DNA from: Rhodobiaceae bacterium | Lineage (GTDB): Bacteria; Pseudomonadota; Alphaproteobacteria; RS24 | Reading direction: 5' to 3' | Length of the DNA: 64,000 nt | NCBI GenBank assembly: GCA_018673175.1 | Contig: JABHDF010000024.1 | Coordinates: forward strand, 1-64,000 | Shown here: one piece after another, positions 1 to 9,618 of the stretch | How positions within the stretch are numbered: position 1 is the stretch's first letter | How the letters are laid out: each line of letters opens with the position of its first letter | Made by a program: the position numbers and the translations under genes | The notes under the pieces: model-generated | The model's input: the letters and a program-made list of their open reading frames with translations, nothing else | Told to the model about the DNA's origin: nothing | Database searches by the model: none

Positions 1-892
1 CGAGTAAAGCGTCGGTGATGGCATGAAGGGCGACATCGGCATCGCTATGGCCAATCAACTCTCGATTGTGGGGGATAGACACGCCGCCAAGCATAATGGC
101 ATCGGCGCTATCTGGCTCGCCCAGTCGATGGACGTCGAAGCCACTGCCCGTGCGGGGCAGCAAGGTAGAGCCCGTGCGGGGCAGCACATTTGGCGATTGC
201 GAGACAAAGTCCTCAGCATGGGTCAGTTTCACATTGCCGACCTCGCCAGCCACAATGGCCAAGGGGAGGCCCGCCAGCTCTGCAATGGCGGCATCATCGG
301 TGATGTTTGGAAGAATTGGTGCGCTGGCGTGCGCCGCCAAAATTGCGTCGAACCGAAACGCTTGCGGGGTTTGCGCGCGCCACAGGCCCTCGCGCGATAC
401 GGTTTGTGTAACTGTGCCTTGCTCGGCGCGTTTTAACGTATCCGTCACCTCTAGCGCGGGAATGGCCCCAGCGGCAGAGCCCAATGCCGTGAGGCAGCGC
501 GAGATGATTTCTGCACTCACAAAGGGGCGGGCGCCGTCATGGATAAGCACTTGCTTTGGCGTCTGTTTGGCCTCTGGCCCGTGTTTCGCGAGAGCTTTTA
601 AGCCCTCTAAAACGGACTCTTGGCGCGTTTCGCCGCCAAATACGTATTCTATATTATCAATACAAGACAGTGTCTTAAGGCTATCATTGTAAAGCTCTAC
701 ATCATCTGGATGAATAACCACACACAGGCGCTGAACTTCTTTGTGCGAGACGAAAGCGCCCAAGGTTGCTCCAAGAACGGTTTCCCCATTGCCTTGTGGC
801 AAGGCGCGATATTGTTTCGGCAAGCCTTCGCCTGCACGATGTCCACGTCCGGCGGCAACAATCAGGGCTGCGGTGATAGGTTCGGAACTCAT
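1..892 (-). CDS. ispDF: Bifunctional IspD/IspF enzyme of isoprenoid synthesis (3' part outside window)
   Basis: This is a fusion of 2-C-methyl-D-erythritol 4-phosphate cytidylyltransferase (IspD) and 2-C-methyl-D-erythritol 2,4-cyclodiphosphate synthase (IspF), two cytosolic steps of the non-mevalonate isoprenoid pathway. About 297 codons are visible. The IspD half (about residues 1-240) starts with the nucleotide-binding stretch ALIVAAGRG and GLPKQY and has HDGARPF further on. IspF begins near residue 248 with [11 protein letters not shown] and shows the metal-site segment [17 protein letters not shown] before the left edge cuts the gene. The fused form is common in alphaproteobacteria. ATG at 892. 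The linker between the halves carries a short tandem duplication. Divergent from dusB, as in many relatives. Confidence 0.93.
   Translation of the reverse strand, partial: MSSEPITAALIVAAGRGHRAGEGLPKQYRALPQGNGETVLGATLGAFVSHKEVQRLCVVIHPDDVELYNDSLKTLSCIDNIEYVFGGETRQESVLEGLKALAKHGPEAKQTPKQVLIHDGARPFVSAEIISRCLTALGSAAGAIPALEVTDTLKRAEQGTVTQTVSREGLWRAQTPQAFRFDAILAAHASAPILPNITDDAAIAELAGLPLAIVAGEVGNVKLTHAEDFVSQSPNVLPRTGSTLLPRTGSGFDVHRLGEPDSADAIMLGGVSIPHNRELIGHSDADVALHAITDALL
146..186 (-). repeat. 24-bp tandem duplication in the IspD-IspF linker
   Basis: The 17-base segment at 146-162 recurs exactly at 170-186, a period of 24 bases. In the protein this reads LPRTGSTL followed by LPRTGSGF, so the residues just before the IspF core GFDVH are duplicated in frame. 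It looks like a recent slippage or unequal-crossover event that lengthens the interdomain linker by eight residues. Confidence 0.75.
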
Positions 893-936
893 ACGTTAAA
901 CCTATACTAAAACGAGGCGATTTGCGACGAAATTTC

Positions 937-966
937 TTGCATTTAGCGCTGCCTGCCTGCATTTTA
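937..966 (+). promoter_or_regulatory. Candidate sigma-70-type promoter for dusB-ntrBC
   Basis: TTGCAT (937-942) and ATTTTA (961-966) are separated by 18 bases, ending about 35 bases before the dusB ATG. The -35 type TTGC with an 18-base spacer matches other candidate promoters in this window. The -10 is weak. Called by eye only. Confidence 0.3.
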
Positions 967-1001
967 GGCACGGTTCGAGTTTTTAAGGAATTGCCCAAAT
1001 A

Positions 1002-1994
1002 ATGACCATTCAGCTTGGCGATACGGTTTTAAATAGCCGCGTGCTTCTAGCGCCCATGTCGGGGGTGACGGATTTGGCGTTTCGCCAATGCGTCGCCAAA
1101 GTCAGCTCGGCGCAAGTGGTGTCGGAAATGGTGGCCAGCGAAGAATGGGTCAAAGCGCGCCCCGATGTGGCGTTGCGCGCCGAAGGAGCAGGGCTGAAGC
1201 CCTTCATGTTGCAATTGGCCGGGCGCGACCCGCATTGGATGCGCGAAGGCGCAAGGCTGGCATGCGAGGCGGGGGCCGATATCGTCGATATTAATATGGG
1301 GTGTCCGTCGCGCAAAGTAACGGGCGGGCTGTCCGGCTCGGCGCTGATGCGCGATGCGGATTTGGCAGAAAGCATTATTGCGGCAACTTGCGAGGGCAGT
1401 GACAAGCCGGTCACCTTGAAAATGCGCTTGGGCTGGGATGAAGATAGTTTGAACGCGCCCGAATTGGCTTGCGTGGCGCAAGGGCTCGGCGTGCAAATGA
1501 TTACGGTGCATGGCCGCACGCGCTGTCAGTTTTATAAAGGCGAAGCCAATTGGCACGCGGTTGCGGATACGGTTTGCGCGGTCGATATTCCGGTTATCGT
1601 CAATGGCGATATTATCGATGGCGAGACGGCCAAAGCGGCGCTTGCCGCCTCTGGCGCAGCGGGCGTGATGGTAGGCCGCGCGGCGGTTGGGCGGCCTTGG
1701 CTATTGGGGCAAATCGAGGGATTTCTCGACCATGGTAGCTGGGCACCAGACCCAACCCCGGAAGCCCAATGGCAGATTTTTCGCGACTGGTACGCCGCCT
1801 GTTTAGCGCTTTATGGCGATTATTTGGGGGTGCGCGTCGGGCGAAAACATATTGCGGGCTTTATCGAAAGCTATTTGGGCGTGCAAGGCGGGCGCCAAAT
1901 GCGGGCCGATATTTGTCGCTCGCATAATCCAGAGGTGGTGCTTGGCGCGATGCAAAAAATGTATGAAACACAAGTCGAAGAGGTAGCCGCGTAA
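1002..1994 (+). CDS. dusB: tRNA-dihydrouridine synthase B
   Basis: FMN-dependent, NADPH-using enzyme that reduces uridine to dihydrouridine in the tRNA D-loop. The protein has 330 residues, normal for the family. It starts with the FMN/substrate segment VLLAPMSGVTDLAFRQ, has the signature DINMGCPSRKVTGGLSGSALM around residues 96-116 with the catalytic Cys, and later ITVHGRTR and VIVNGDI of the TIM barrel. It is the first gene of an operon: its TAA overlaps the ntrB ATG by one base, so the two are probably translationally coupled. The dusB(nifR3)-ntrB-ntrC order is classic for alphaproteobacteria. Confidence 0.95.
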   Translation: MTIQLGDTVLNSRVLLAPMSGVTDLAFRQCVAKVSSAQVVSEMVASEEWVKARPDVALRAEGAGLKPFMLQLAGRDPHWMREGARLACEAGADIVDINMGCPSRKVTGGLSGSALMRDADLAESIIAATCEGSDKPVTLKMRLGWDEDSLNAPELACVAQGLGVQMITVHGRTRCQFYKGEANWHAVADTVCAVDIPVIVNGDIIDGETAKAALAASGAAGVMVGRAAVGRPWLLGQIEGFLDHGSWAPDPTPEAQWQIFRDWYAACLALYGDYLGVRVGRKHIAGFIESYLGVQGGRQMRADICRSHNPEVVLGAMQKMYETQVEEVAA

Positions 1995-3217
1995 TGGCTT
2001 TATCCAACCCCACATCCAGTTCCACATCCGGCTCCAAGTCTAAAGACACAAGCCTCGGCGCCGAAGAGAAGCACATTCTCGATGCCTTGCCGCAGCCTGT
2101 GCTGGCCATTGGCGCCAACCGTTTTGTGACCTATGCCAATTTCGCGGCGCAAGAGTTTTTCGGCGTCGGCCTATCGGTGTTGCGCCGCCAACATGTTGAG
2201 CGCGTGATGCCCTTTGGCAGTCCGGTGGTGGGGCTAATCGAGCGCTGTTTGGACGATCGGGTGAGCTTTAACGAATATGGCATCGACCTTGGCGTGCCCA
2301 ACGCGAGCGATTCTTATGTCGGAAACGCAAGCTCCGACCGGATGGTTGATTTGCATGTATCGCCCTCGGATGGCAGTTCGCAAGACGGCGATTGGCAGGC
2401 GCTTGTGGTGGTGCAGCCCCGCTCGATTGCCCAACATATGGACCGGCAGCTTACCCATCGCGGCGCGGCCCGCTCGGTCTCGGCCATGTCAGCCATGTTG
2501 GCGCATGAGATTAAAAACCCGTTGTCAGGCATTAAAGGCGCGGCGCAATTGTTGGAAAGCGATGCCAGTCCGGAAAACATTGAGCTGACGCAATTGATTT
2601 GTGATGAGACCGATCGCATTGCCGGTCTGGTGGACCAGTTTGAGCAGTTTACCGAAACCCACGCCAATATGGAGGATGGGGTGAACGTGCATGCGGTTCT
2701 CGGGCAAGTGCGCCTTTCGGCCAGCAGCGGCTTTGGCAGGCATGTTCATTTCATCGAAGATTACGACCCGTCGCTGCCTTTGGTGCAGGGCAATAAAGAT
2801 TTGCTGACGCAGGTGTTTTTAAATTTGGTTAAAAATGCCTCGGAAGCCGCGGTTGGCAAAAAGCCTGAAATTAAACTCGTGTCCTCGTTTCGTCCCGGCG
2901 TGCGGTTGTCGATGCCAGGTCGCGCCAAGCCCGTAAGCTTGCCACTCGAGTTTCGAGTCATCGATAATGGCGCGGGCGTGCCGGAAGATATTAAATCGCA
3001 TTTATTTGACCCCTTCGTGACCACAAAGGCCACGGGCACGGGGCTGGGGTTGGCTTTGGTGGCAAAAATTATTGGCGACCATGGCGGCACCATTGAGTGC
3101 GAAAGCCAGCCTGGGAAAACCGTGTTTTGCGTGCGCTTGCCCATGGCGACGCAAGCGAAGATGGATGGCGAAGCGCGCCCAAAATCAAGTTCAGTTGAGG
3201 AGATTAGTTATGAGTAA
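1994..3217 (+). CDS. ntrB: Nitrogen regulation sensor histidine kinase NtrB
   Basis: Cytoplasmic sensor kinase that phosphorylates or dephosphorylates NtrC according to nitrogen status, in relatives through the PII protein. The protein has 407 residues and no membrane segment. A PAS domain lies at about residues 25-100, the dimerisation/phosphoacceptor helix follows with [13 protein letters not shown] (phospho-His H171), and the ATPase domain has the N box LVKNASEA and the G boxes VIDNGAGVP and GTGLGLALV. The first 20 residues are Ser/Thr-rich and probably disordered. The gene overlaps dusB by 1 base and ntrC by 8 bases. Confidence 0.95.
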   Translation: MALSNPTSSSTSGSKSKDTSLGAEEKHILDALPQPVLAIGANRFVTYANFAAQEFFGVGLSVLRRQHVERVMPFGSPVVGLIERCLDDRVSFNEYGIDLGVPNASDSYVGNASSDRMVDLHVSPSDGSSQDGDWQALVVVQPRSIAQHMDRQLTHRGAARSVSAMSAMLAHEIKNPLSGIKGAAQLLESDASPENIELTQLICDETDRIAGLVDQFEQFTETHANMEDGVNVHAVLGQVRLSASSGFGRHVHFIEDYDPSLPLVQGNKDLLTQVFLNLVKNASEAAVGKKPEIKLVSSFRPGVRLSMPGRAKPVSLPLEFRVIDNGAGVPEDIKSHLFDPFVTTKATGTGLGLALVAKIIGDHGGTIECESQPGKTVFCVRLPMATQAKMDGEARPKSSSVEEISYE

Positions 3218-4652
3218 GGGAACCGTTCTAGTTGCCGATGACGACACCGCCATCCGCACTGTTTTAACGCAAGCACTGACCCGCGCAGGCTTTGAGGTGC
3301 GCGCCGGTGGCACCGCCGCCTCGCTGTGGCAATGGGTCAGCAATGGCGAAGGCGATGTGATTGTTACCGACGTAATGATGCCCGACCAAAATGCTTTCGA
3401 TCTTATTCCGCGCATCAAAAAGCTGCGCCCCGATTTGCCGATTATTGTCATTAGCGCCAAAAACACTTTGGGCACGGCCGTCACGGCGGCTGAAAAAGGT
3501 GCCTTTGATTATTTGCCCAAACCGTTCGACATCAACGAAGTAACCGACTTGGTGCAACGCGCCGTCGATTTGCCATCTGGGGAGCCAGCGGCTCCGGTAG
3601 AGGCTGGAGACGCCGATGGTCTGCCTTTGGTGGGCGGCTCGCCAGCTATGCAAGAGATTTATCGTTCGGTGGCGCGGATGACGCAAAATGACTTATCGGT
3701 GCTGATAACTGGCGAAAGCGGCACAGGCAAAGAATTGGTGGCGCGCGCCTTGCATGATTATGGCGCCCGCAAGCGCGGTCAATTTGTGGCCATCAACATG
3801 GCGGCCATCCCACGCGAGTTGATTGAAAGCGAGTTGTTTGGCCACGAAAAGGGCGCTTTTACGGGCGCCAATCAGCGCATGGACGGGCGCTTTGAGCAGG
3901 CTGAAGGCGGCACTTTGTTTTTGGATGAAATTGGCGACATGCCGATGGAAACCCAAACGCGCCTGTTGCGGGTTTTGCAAGAGGGGGAATATACGACCAT
4001 TGGCGGGCGCCGTCCGATTAAAACCGATGTGCGAATTGTTGCCGCGACGCATCAAGATTTGCGCCGCCTCATTCGCCAAGGTCTATTTCGCGAAGATTTA
4101 TATTTCCGCCTCAATGTCGTGCCGCTGCGCCTGCCGCCTTTGCGCGAGCGGGGGGAGGATATTGAAGACTTAGTGCGTCACTTCATGGCGCAAGGCATCG
4201 ATGAGGGTTTGGTGGCCAAGAGTTTTGACAATGAGGCTTTGGAGGCTTTGCGGGCCCATAGTTGGCCGGGCAATGTGCGAGAATTAGAAAACCTCGTGCG
4301 CCGGCTATGCGCGCTTTATGTCGAAGATGTCATTGACGCCGAAGCGGTGCGACTGGAGCTGACCGAGACCGATTTGGAAGCCGCGCCCGCGCATCAAGAA
4401 GGGGGTAGCTTAACCGATAGTCTGCATTTCCATCTCAGTACTTATTTCAAGAGCCACGATAATGGTCTGCCCCCCAATGGGTTATACGAGCGGGTTTTGC
4501 GCGAAGTCGAAACGCCGCTCATTGAATTGAGCTTGCAGGCCACGCGGGGCAATCAGATAAAAGCAGCCGAGCTTTTGGGGCTAAACCGTAATACTTTGCG
4601 CAAGAAAATTCGCGAGCTCGATATTGATGTGGTCCGCGGCTCCAAAAAGTAA
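3210..4652 (+). CDS. ntrC: Nitrogen regulation response regulator NtrC (sigma-54 activator)
   Basis: Enhancer-binding activator of sigma-54 promoters for nitrogen assimilation genes, partner of NtrB. The protein has 480 residues from the ATG at 3210; an upstream in-frame start at 3072 lies inside ntrB and is rejected. The receiver domain has phospho-Asp D54 (IVTDVMMPD) and K at YLPKPF. The AAA+ domain has Walker A GESGTGKE, the intact sigma-54 contact loop GAFTGA, Walker [11 protein letters not shown] and sensor [13 protein letters not shown] Fis-type helix-turn-helix sits at the C-terminus ([19 protein letters not shown]). ntrY-ntrX, its usual next neighbours, lie 23 kb further on. Confidence 0.96.
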   Translation: MSKGTVLVADDDTAIRTVLTQALTRAGFEVRAGGTAASLWQWVSNGEGDVIVTDVMMPDQNAFDLIPRIKKLRPDLPIIVISAKNTLGTAVTAAEKGAFDYLPKPFDINEVTDLVQRAVDLPSGEPAAPVEAGDADGLPLVGGSPAMQEIYRSVARMTQNDLSVLITGESGTGKELVARALHDYGARKRGQFVAINMAAIPRELIESELFGHEKGAFTGANQRMDGRFEQAEGGTLFLDEIGDMPMETQTRLLRVLQEGEYTTIGGRRPIKTDVRIVAATHQDLRRLIRQGLFREDLYFRLNVVPLRLPPLRERGEDIEDLVRHFMAQGIDEGLVAKSFDNEALEALRAHSWPGNVRELENLVRRLCALYVEDVIDAEAVRLELTETDLEAAPAHQEGGSLTDSLHFHLSTYFKSHDNGLPPNGLYERVLREVETPLIELSLQATRGNQIKAAELLGLNRNTLRKKIRELDIDVVRGSKK

Positions 4653-4724
4653 TTTACCCTTGTCTTCGACGGCGCGCTCGCTTAGCGTCTGCCCCAATTG
4701 AAATTCATTTTGGGAGACGAAGTC

Positions 4725-5849
4725 ATGGGCAAAGGGCCTCTTAGCGGAATTAAAATCATTGAAATGACGGGCATTGGCCCAGGGCCATTTTGCGCCATGT
4801 TGTTGTCGGATATGGGCGCAGAGGTTTTGCGCATCGACCGCAAGGGCGGCAGCGGCGGCATTCCCAATGACCCGCATAGTCGGGGGCGTCGCTCGGTAGC
4901 CGTAGATTTGAAAAACCCACAAGGCGTGGAAACCGTGTTGAAATTGGTCGAAGGCGCGCATGTTTTGCAAGAGGGCTATCGCCCCGGCGTGATGGAACGT
5001 TTGGGCCTTGGCCCCGATGTGGCTTTGGCACGCAATCCGGCGCTGGTTTATGGCCGCATGACAGGTTGGGGCCAATATGGGCCTTTGGCCCAAGCCGCAG
5101 GGCATGACATTAACTACATCGCCCTGACCGGGGCGCTGGCCGCTATCGGTAAAGATAAGCCCGTGCCACCGCTCAATTTGGTTGGCGATTTTGGCGGCGG
5201 CGCTTTGTATCTGGCTATGGGTATTTGTGCCGCTCTGGTTAGCGCGCAAACCACTGGCAAAGGCCAAGTGGTCGATGCGGCCATGACCGATGGCGCCACC
5301 TCGCTGATGGGTATGTTTTTTGGCATGCAAGCGGCGGGTATTTGGAAAGACCAGCCCTATAGCAATATGCTAGATGGCGCGGCGCATTTTTATGACACTT
5401 ACGAAACCTCGGATGGCAAATTTATCTCCATCGGTTCCATTGAGCCGCAGTTCTATGCGCTGCTGCGCGACAAAGCGGGGCTGGACGATGCCGCCTTTGA
5501 TGCGCAGCACGATAAATCGCAATGGCCTTCGTTGAAGCTAAAAATGGAAGCGGTTTTCAAAACCAAAACCCGCGACCAATGGTGCGAAATTATGGAAGGC
5601 ACCGATATTTGCTTCGCGCCTGTGTTGAACATGGAAGAAGCCTATCATCATCCGCACAACCAAGCGCGTGAGACGATTGTCGACAAATTTGGCGTCAAGC
5701 AACCCAATGTTGCGCCGCGCTTTACGGGCACGCCAAGCGAAATTCAGGGCCCTGTGCCATCGGTCGGTGAGCACAATGACGAAGCGCTCAGCGATTGGGG
5801 CTTCTCGGGCGATGAAATTGAAGCGCTTAAATCTTCCGAAGCGATTTAG
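4725..5849 (+). CDS. CaiB/BaiF (family III) CoA-transferase, alpha-methylacyl-CoA racemase-like
   Basis: Family III CoA-transferases move CoA between organic acids; a subgroup racemises 2-methylacyl-CoA esters. The protein has 374 residues from the ATG at 4725, chosen for the GGGAGA Shine-Dalgarno at 4712-4717; a start at 4698 has no such site. Family features are the N-terminal [30 protein letters not shown], the IDRKGG segment and the probable catalytic Asp in [11 protein letters not shown]. The overall pattern ([28 protein letters not shown]) resembles alpha-methylacyl-CoA racemases, but the substrate cannot be fixed from sequence. Its end overlaps the convergent solute-binding gene by 4 bases. 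Confidence 0.88.
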   Translation: MGKGPLSGIKIIEMTGIGPGPFCAMLLSDMGAEVLRIDRKGGSGGIPNDPHSRGRRSVAVDLKNPQGVETVLKLVEGAHVLQEGYRPGVMERLGLGPDVALARNPALVYGRMTGWGQYGPLAQAAGHDINYIALTGALAAIGKDKPVPPLNLVGDFGGGALYLAMGICAALVSAQTTGKGQVVDAAMTDGATSLMGMFFGMQAAGIWKDQPYSNMLDGAAHFYDTYETSDGKFISIGSIEPQFYALLRDKAGLDDAAFDAQHDKSQWPSLKLKMEAVFKTKTRDQWCEIMEGTDICFAPVLNMEEAYHHPHNQARETIVDKFGVKQPNVAPRFTGTPSEIQGPVPSVGEHNDEALSDWGFSGDEIEALKSSEAI

Positions 5850-7633
5850 TTCTCTTGATTTAACCACCAAGCATCGGTGCGCGCGCCATAGGCAGAATGA
5901 GTGGACGAATGTTCAACATAATGCCAGCTCGCCACCCATTGCTTGGGGTTGTGATACAGCGGAACAAAGTAATGCCCGCCCATCAGCGCCCGATCGAGCG
6001 CGCGCGCCGCAAGCGTGAAATCTTCCACTTCAATGGCTTGCGTTAGGGCTTCGACGGCATGGTCGAGGCCGGCATCTTTGATGCCAGCATAGTTTCGGCT
6101 GCCTTGCGTTTCGCCAGCCACGCTTCCCCAATAATAGGCTTGCTCATTGCCCGGCGATAGCGAGGCGTAATAATCATAGACGATGATATCGAAACCGAAG
6201 GTTTGCAATTGGCGCTGATATTGGCTGCTGTCGATGAGGCGAACCTTCAAACCAATGCCGATGCCAGCCAGCATTCGGCGCCAAGACAGCGCCAAACGTT
6301 CATCGCCGCGGCGTTGCACCATGATTTCTAGGTCCACCTTTTGGCCGCTCGGCGTAAACAGGGACTTGCCGCGAATTTTATAGCCAGCCCCTTCCAATAA
6401 ATCGATAGCTTGGCGGCGCAAATTACGGTCACGGCCGGAACCGTCGCTAACCGGGGCCAAATATCCCGGTAACAAAGTCTCGGTCGGTAGGGGGCTTTTT
6501 CGCAATAGATCCAGCTCTGTGTCACTGGCCAATTTGCCGGTCGAGCTCAGCGCAGTATTGCCAAAATAGCTTTGCGTGCGTTGGTAAACGTCGCCGTAGA
6601 GAACTTTATTGATCCACTCGAAATCAAACGCGAGGTCGAGCGCTTTGCGCAAAACAGGGTCTGCCAATAAGGGGCGGCGTGTGTTCAGCACGAAAGCTCG
6701 CAAACCAGATGGGGTGCCCAAAGCAACTTCTTGCTTCACAATTCTTCCGTCTTTGGCCGCTGGGAAGTTAAACCCAGATTGCCAACGCTGTGGATTGGTC
6801 TCGAACCAAATGTCCAGCTCCCCCGCTTTAAAAGCCTCAAAGGCGGTGTTGTCATCGCGATAATAATCGTCGATGAAGGTTGAGATATTGTGCCGCCCTT
6901 GGTTGAGCGCAAGTTTTTCGCCCCAATAGTCTTCGCGTTTTTCGAAGCGGACTTGCGCGCCAGGCGTGATTTCTGACACCGCATAAGGCCCAGACCCCAC
7001 GGGCAGCTCAAGTGAGGCCGATTGGATGTCGCGCGCTTCATAAATATGTTTTGGCAAAATAGGCATGAGGCCAATAATCAGCGGCAATTCGCGGTCTGGC
7101 TGGGTGCTGTCAAAATGGAAAATCGCCGTATGCGGGTCGGGGGTCTCAAGCTTCAAAACCTGAGTGTAATAATGGCGATGATTGGGACGCCCTTTGTCTT
7201 TCAACAAGTTCCAAGTGAAAGCGATATCCGAGGCGGTGACGGGCGTGCCGTCGCTAAAACGGGCTTCCTTGCGCAGGTTAAAAGTAACGCGCGAACGATC
7301 CGGTGACGTGGTCAGGCTCTCGGCGAGCAGACCATAAAGAGCAAATGCCTCGCCATAATGGCGATCGAGCAGGCTTTCAAACACACGTTGGCGAATGTTG
7401 CGCGCGGCACTGCCGCGAATAGAGAAAGGGTTAAGGCTATCAAAACTGCCAATTTGGGCTTGTTTCAGCTTGCCCCCACGAGGCGCATTGGGGTTGGCGT
7501 AACTGTAGGATTTAAAGCTTTGGCTTAATTGTGGCTCCCCATGCATGGCAATCGCATGGGTTTGCGCCACAGCCGCCGTAGAGGCGAGGGGAAGCGATAA
7601 AAGCAAGCTGGCAAATAATCCGATGCGGCGCAT
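5846..7633 (-). CDS. Periplasmic peptide-type ABC transporter solute-binding protein (family 5, YejA-like)
   Basis: Secreted substrate-binding component for an oligopeptide-type ABC importer. The protein has 595 residues with a clear Sec signal peptide ([19 protein letters not shown], cleavage probably after AVAQ). The mature start [11 protein letters not shown] followed by [26 protein letters not shown] is typical of the YejA branch, which binds peptides such as microcin C. The family 5 signature appears as [24 protein letters not shown] around residue 120. No permease or ATPase gene is adjacent, so its transporter partners must be encoded elsewhere. It is the last gene of a leftward run, two bases after the acyltransferase gene. 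Confidence 0.92.
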   Translation of the reverse strand: MRRIGLFASLLLSLPLASTAAVAQTHAIAMHGEPQLSQSFKSYSYANPNAPRGGKLKQAQIGSFDSLNPFSIRGSAARNIRQRVFESLLDRHYGEAFALYGLLAESLTTSPDRSRVTFNLRKEARFSDGTPVTASDIAFTWNLLKDKGRPNHRHYYTQVLKLETPDPHTAIFHFDSTQPDRELPLIIGLMPILPKHIYEARDIQSASLELPVGSGPYAVSEITPGAQVRFEKREDYWGEKLALNQGRHNISTFIDDYYRDDNTAFEAFKAGELDIWFETNPQRWQSGFNFPAAKDGRIVKQEVALGTPSGLRAFVLNTRRPLLADPVLRKALDLAFDFEWINKVLYGDVYQRTQSYFGNTALSSTGKLASDTELDLLRKSPLPTETLLPGYLAPVSDGSGRDRNLRRQAIDLLEGAGYKIRGKSLFTPSGQKVDLEIMVQRRGDERLALSWRRMLAGIGIGLKVRLIDSSQYQRQLQTFGFDIIVYDYYASLSPGNEQAYYWGSVAGETQGSRNYAGIKDAGLDHAVEALTQAIEVEDFTLAARALDRALMGGHYFVPLYHNPKQWVASWHYVEHSSTHSAYGARTDAWWLNQEN

Positions 7634-7635
7634 GG

Positions 7636-8388
7636 TTAGCCCTTTCTAGATGGTCTTATCAGCTGGCGTATCCAGCTTAGATAATTATTATTCTTATGGG
7701 TTAAGTAATGCAAATAACGCATTGTTTTATTGTAACTTTTAACATCCTCAAACATAGAAGCGCGGGTCACCATAGGGCGCTCTGTATCTAGTTGTTTGAT
7801 CACTTTAGCGGGATTCCCTGCCGCCACCACATTGGCGGCAATATCTTTTGTGACCACGGAGCCGGCGCCGATGACGCTATTCTCGCCAATGCTGACGCCT
7901 TTGCAGACTTTCACGCCTTCACCGAGCCAGACATTATTGCCGAGCGTAATCGGCGCGGTTTCGCCGGGCGAGGCAAGGCGGTCATATATTTCGTGCCAAT
8001 CGGCGTCGGAGATATACACCCGACTGGCAATCATCACATTGTCGCCAATGCGGACATGATGGGCCGAGACAATTTGCAGGCCTGGCGTCAATAGCGTGTG
8101 GCTGCCGATATCAATGCGACCGTGGCCCGCAGAGCCATCCGCATTGGTTTTGCCATTTGCCCAGGTGCAAAGTCGCGAAAGATTGCCGCTAGAGGTCTGC
8201 ATATGCACATGGTTGCCCAGGTGAATGTCTTTGCCGTAGACCTCCAGCCGATGCGGCCCAATGATTTCCAGCCCCGTGCCAACGCTGTCGAATTGCGGCA
8301 CCAACACCCAGCGCGTATAGAGCCAGCGGACGAAATTATTGATCAGGCGAACCGTGTAGGGCTTATTGTCACGACGCAAGAGGCTCAT
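7636..8388 (-). CDS. Left-handed beta-helix (hexapeptide-repeat) acyltransferase
   Basis: CysE/LacA/NodL-like O-acetyl- or acyltransferase that probably modifies a sugar or surface glycan. The protein has 250 residues from the ATG at 8388; a longer frame to 8586 lies wholly in the preceding gene and is rejected. Hexapeptide repeats run through IDIGSHTLLTPGLQIVSAHH, VRIGDNVMIASRVYISD, ITLGNNVWLGEGVKVCKG and VSIGENSVIGAGSVVTKDI, and the segment ends with the usual VAAGNPAKVIK. The acceptor is unknown. It overlaps the upstream YiiX-like gene by 20 bases, so the two are likely co-expressed. Confidence 0.88.
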   Translation of the reverse strand: MSLLRRDNKPYTVRLINNFVRWLYTRWVLVPQFDSVGTGLEIIGPHRLEVYGKDIHLGNHVHMQTSSGNLSRLCTWANGKTNADGSAGHGRIDIGSHTLLTPGLQIVSAHHVRIGDNVMIASRVYISDADWHEIYDRLASPGETAPITLGNNVWLGEGVKVCKGVSIGENSVIGAGSVVTKDIAANVVAAGNPAKVIKQLDTERPMVTRASMFEDVKSYNKTMRYLHYLTHKNNNYLSWIRQLIRPSRKG

Positions 8389-9124
8389 CCTCCGCGCTTT
8401 GCCAATCGAAACTTTGGTAATCAGGGCGCTTTTCAATGGTCGGCTTGATGACCGAGAAATACGGCGAGAGGTCGAAATCGCGCGGCGTAAACAGCGAGTG
8501 ATGGCGGATATGCATGACTTCGCGCTGATTTTCGCGGGTGATTTCTGGCAATATCGGATAGCGCACGGTTTGAAAGGCGCGGGCAATCAGCGTCGAGCAA
8601 ATCGCTTGCGTCGGTTGACCGCTGCCGAGCGCAATCATTTTTCGGCGCCAACTGGTCGGCACGGGCGGCTGTGGCAGGAGATAGCGCGCCAAATCAATGA
8701 CATTGCGCACATCATAAGAATGGCCCAGCGAGCTGATAATAAAATCAGATACGGCCTTTTGATCGGCCTCGGTGATCAGTTCGGGGCGGCAGATGCGGGT
8801 GTTATAGCCAAGGTATTTGGTCAGCGAGGCCGCAATCACGCCACGGCTCAAATCGGCCTCCACGAGGCTGGCCCTATGGCCGTGTTCGTCGCGCAAGCCC
8901 GCTTCGCGGCCAACATAATAGGCGGCATGCGACCAAGTTGATTGTGTCAGATATTTAATCGCCGAGGAGACCCTTTGGTTGCCCTCGACCAGCAAAATAT
9001 CCCCTGGCTTTAAACAGGCTTCCAAATCGGCCAAGGGGATGAACTGGTAGGAGCGATAATTGGTAATCGGTTTTTCCAGATAGCGAATAATCTGGCGTCC
9101 GAAAAAGCGAAGGATTGGTTTCAT
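8369..9124 (-). CDS. YiiX/YebB-like permuted NlpC/P60-type cysteine hydrolase
   Basis: Member of the circularly permuted papain-fold (NlpC/P60 superfamily) enzymes, some of which act on lipids or peptidoglycan. LKPGDILLVEG begins the core, the catalytic His lies in STWSHAAYYVG, and the catalytic Cys comes later in QAICSTLIARAF; His before Cys is the permuted order. From the ATG at 9124 the protein has 251 residues. A TTG at 9178 would add 18 residues and overlap hspQ by 4 bases; neither start has a strong Shine-Dalgarno. No signal peptide is evident. It sits between hspQ and an acyltransferase gene, which hints at an envelope role. Confidence 0.8.
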   Translation of the reverse strand: MKPILRFFGRQIIRYLEKPITNYRSYQFIPLADLEACLKPGDILLVEGNQRVSSAIKYLTQSTWSHAAYYVGREAGLRDEHGHRASLVEADLSRGVIAASLTKYLGYNTRICRPELITEADQKAVSDFIISSLGHSYDVRNVIDLARYLLPQPPVPTSWRRKMIALGSGQPTQAICSTLIARAFQTVRYPILPEITRENQREVMHIRHHSLFTPRDFDLSPYFSVIKPTIEKRPDYQSFDWQSAEDEPLAS

Positions 9125-9174
9125 CACAAACAGCCTTGAGGTCGGGAGGGGGAGCGCGGCGATTTCAAGGGGCT

Positions 9175-9504
9175 TCAATGCGTATTATTGATGCGAACCG
9201 CATAACGGGCGCCATCAAAAGCATCGAAAATTTCATCCACTTGAGGGTGGCGCACAGGTTCTTCAGAGGTGTCGGTCAGCAAATTTTGCTCCGATACATA
9301 AGCGATATATTCGGTTTGGTCGTTTTCGGCCAACAGATGATAAAACGGCTGGTCTTTGCGCGGGCGCACGTCGGCGGGGATGGATTCCCACCATTCTTGC
9401 GTATTGGCAAATACTGGATCGACATCAAAAATGACGCCGCGAAACGCAAAGAATCGGTGCTTTACGATGTCGCCAATTTGAAATTTTGCTGTTTTACTTT
9501 GCAC
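9175..9504 (-). CDS. hspQ: HspQ-type heat-shock protein / Lon adaptor
   Basis: Small hemimethylated-DNA-binding-domain protein (YccV family); in enterobacteria HspQ is a heat-shock-induced specificity factor and substrate of Lon protease. I chose the GTG at 9504, which has GGAG six bases upstream and gives 109 residues, close to the family norm (E. coli has 105); the ATG at 9558 would add 18 atypical residues. Typical residues are AKFQIGDIVKHRFFAFRGVIFDVDP, the EWWESIP and PFYHLLAEN segments, and EIAYVSEQNLL-like EYIAYVSEQNLL near the end. Confidence 0.92.
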   Translation of the reverse strand: MQSKTAKFQIGDIVKHRFFAFRGVIFDVDPVFANTQEWWESIPADVRPRKDQPFYHLLAENDQTEYIAYVSEQNLLTDTSEEPVRHPQVDEIFDAFDGARYAVRINNTH

Positions 9505-9618
9505 GAAAGCTCCGTTTGCTGGGGTCAATTGACTTATTCTAACAAGATACACTTGCAATTACCTTAACGCAGGATAAGTTTGCCACTCAAATAGCTGTTA
9601 TGCAACCAAGGAGCCCTC

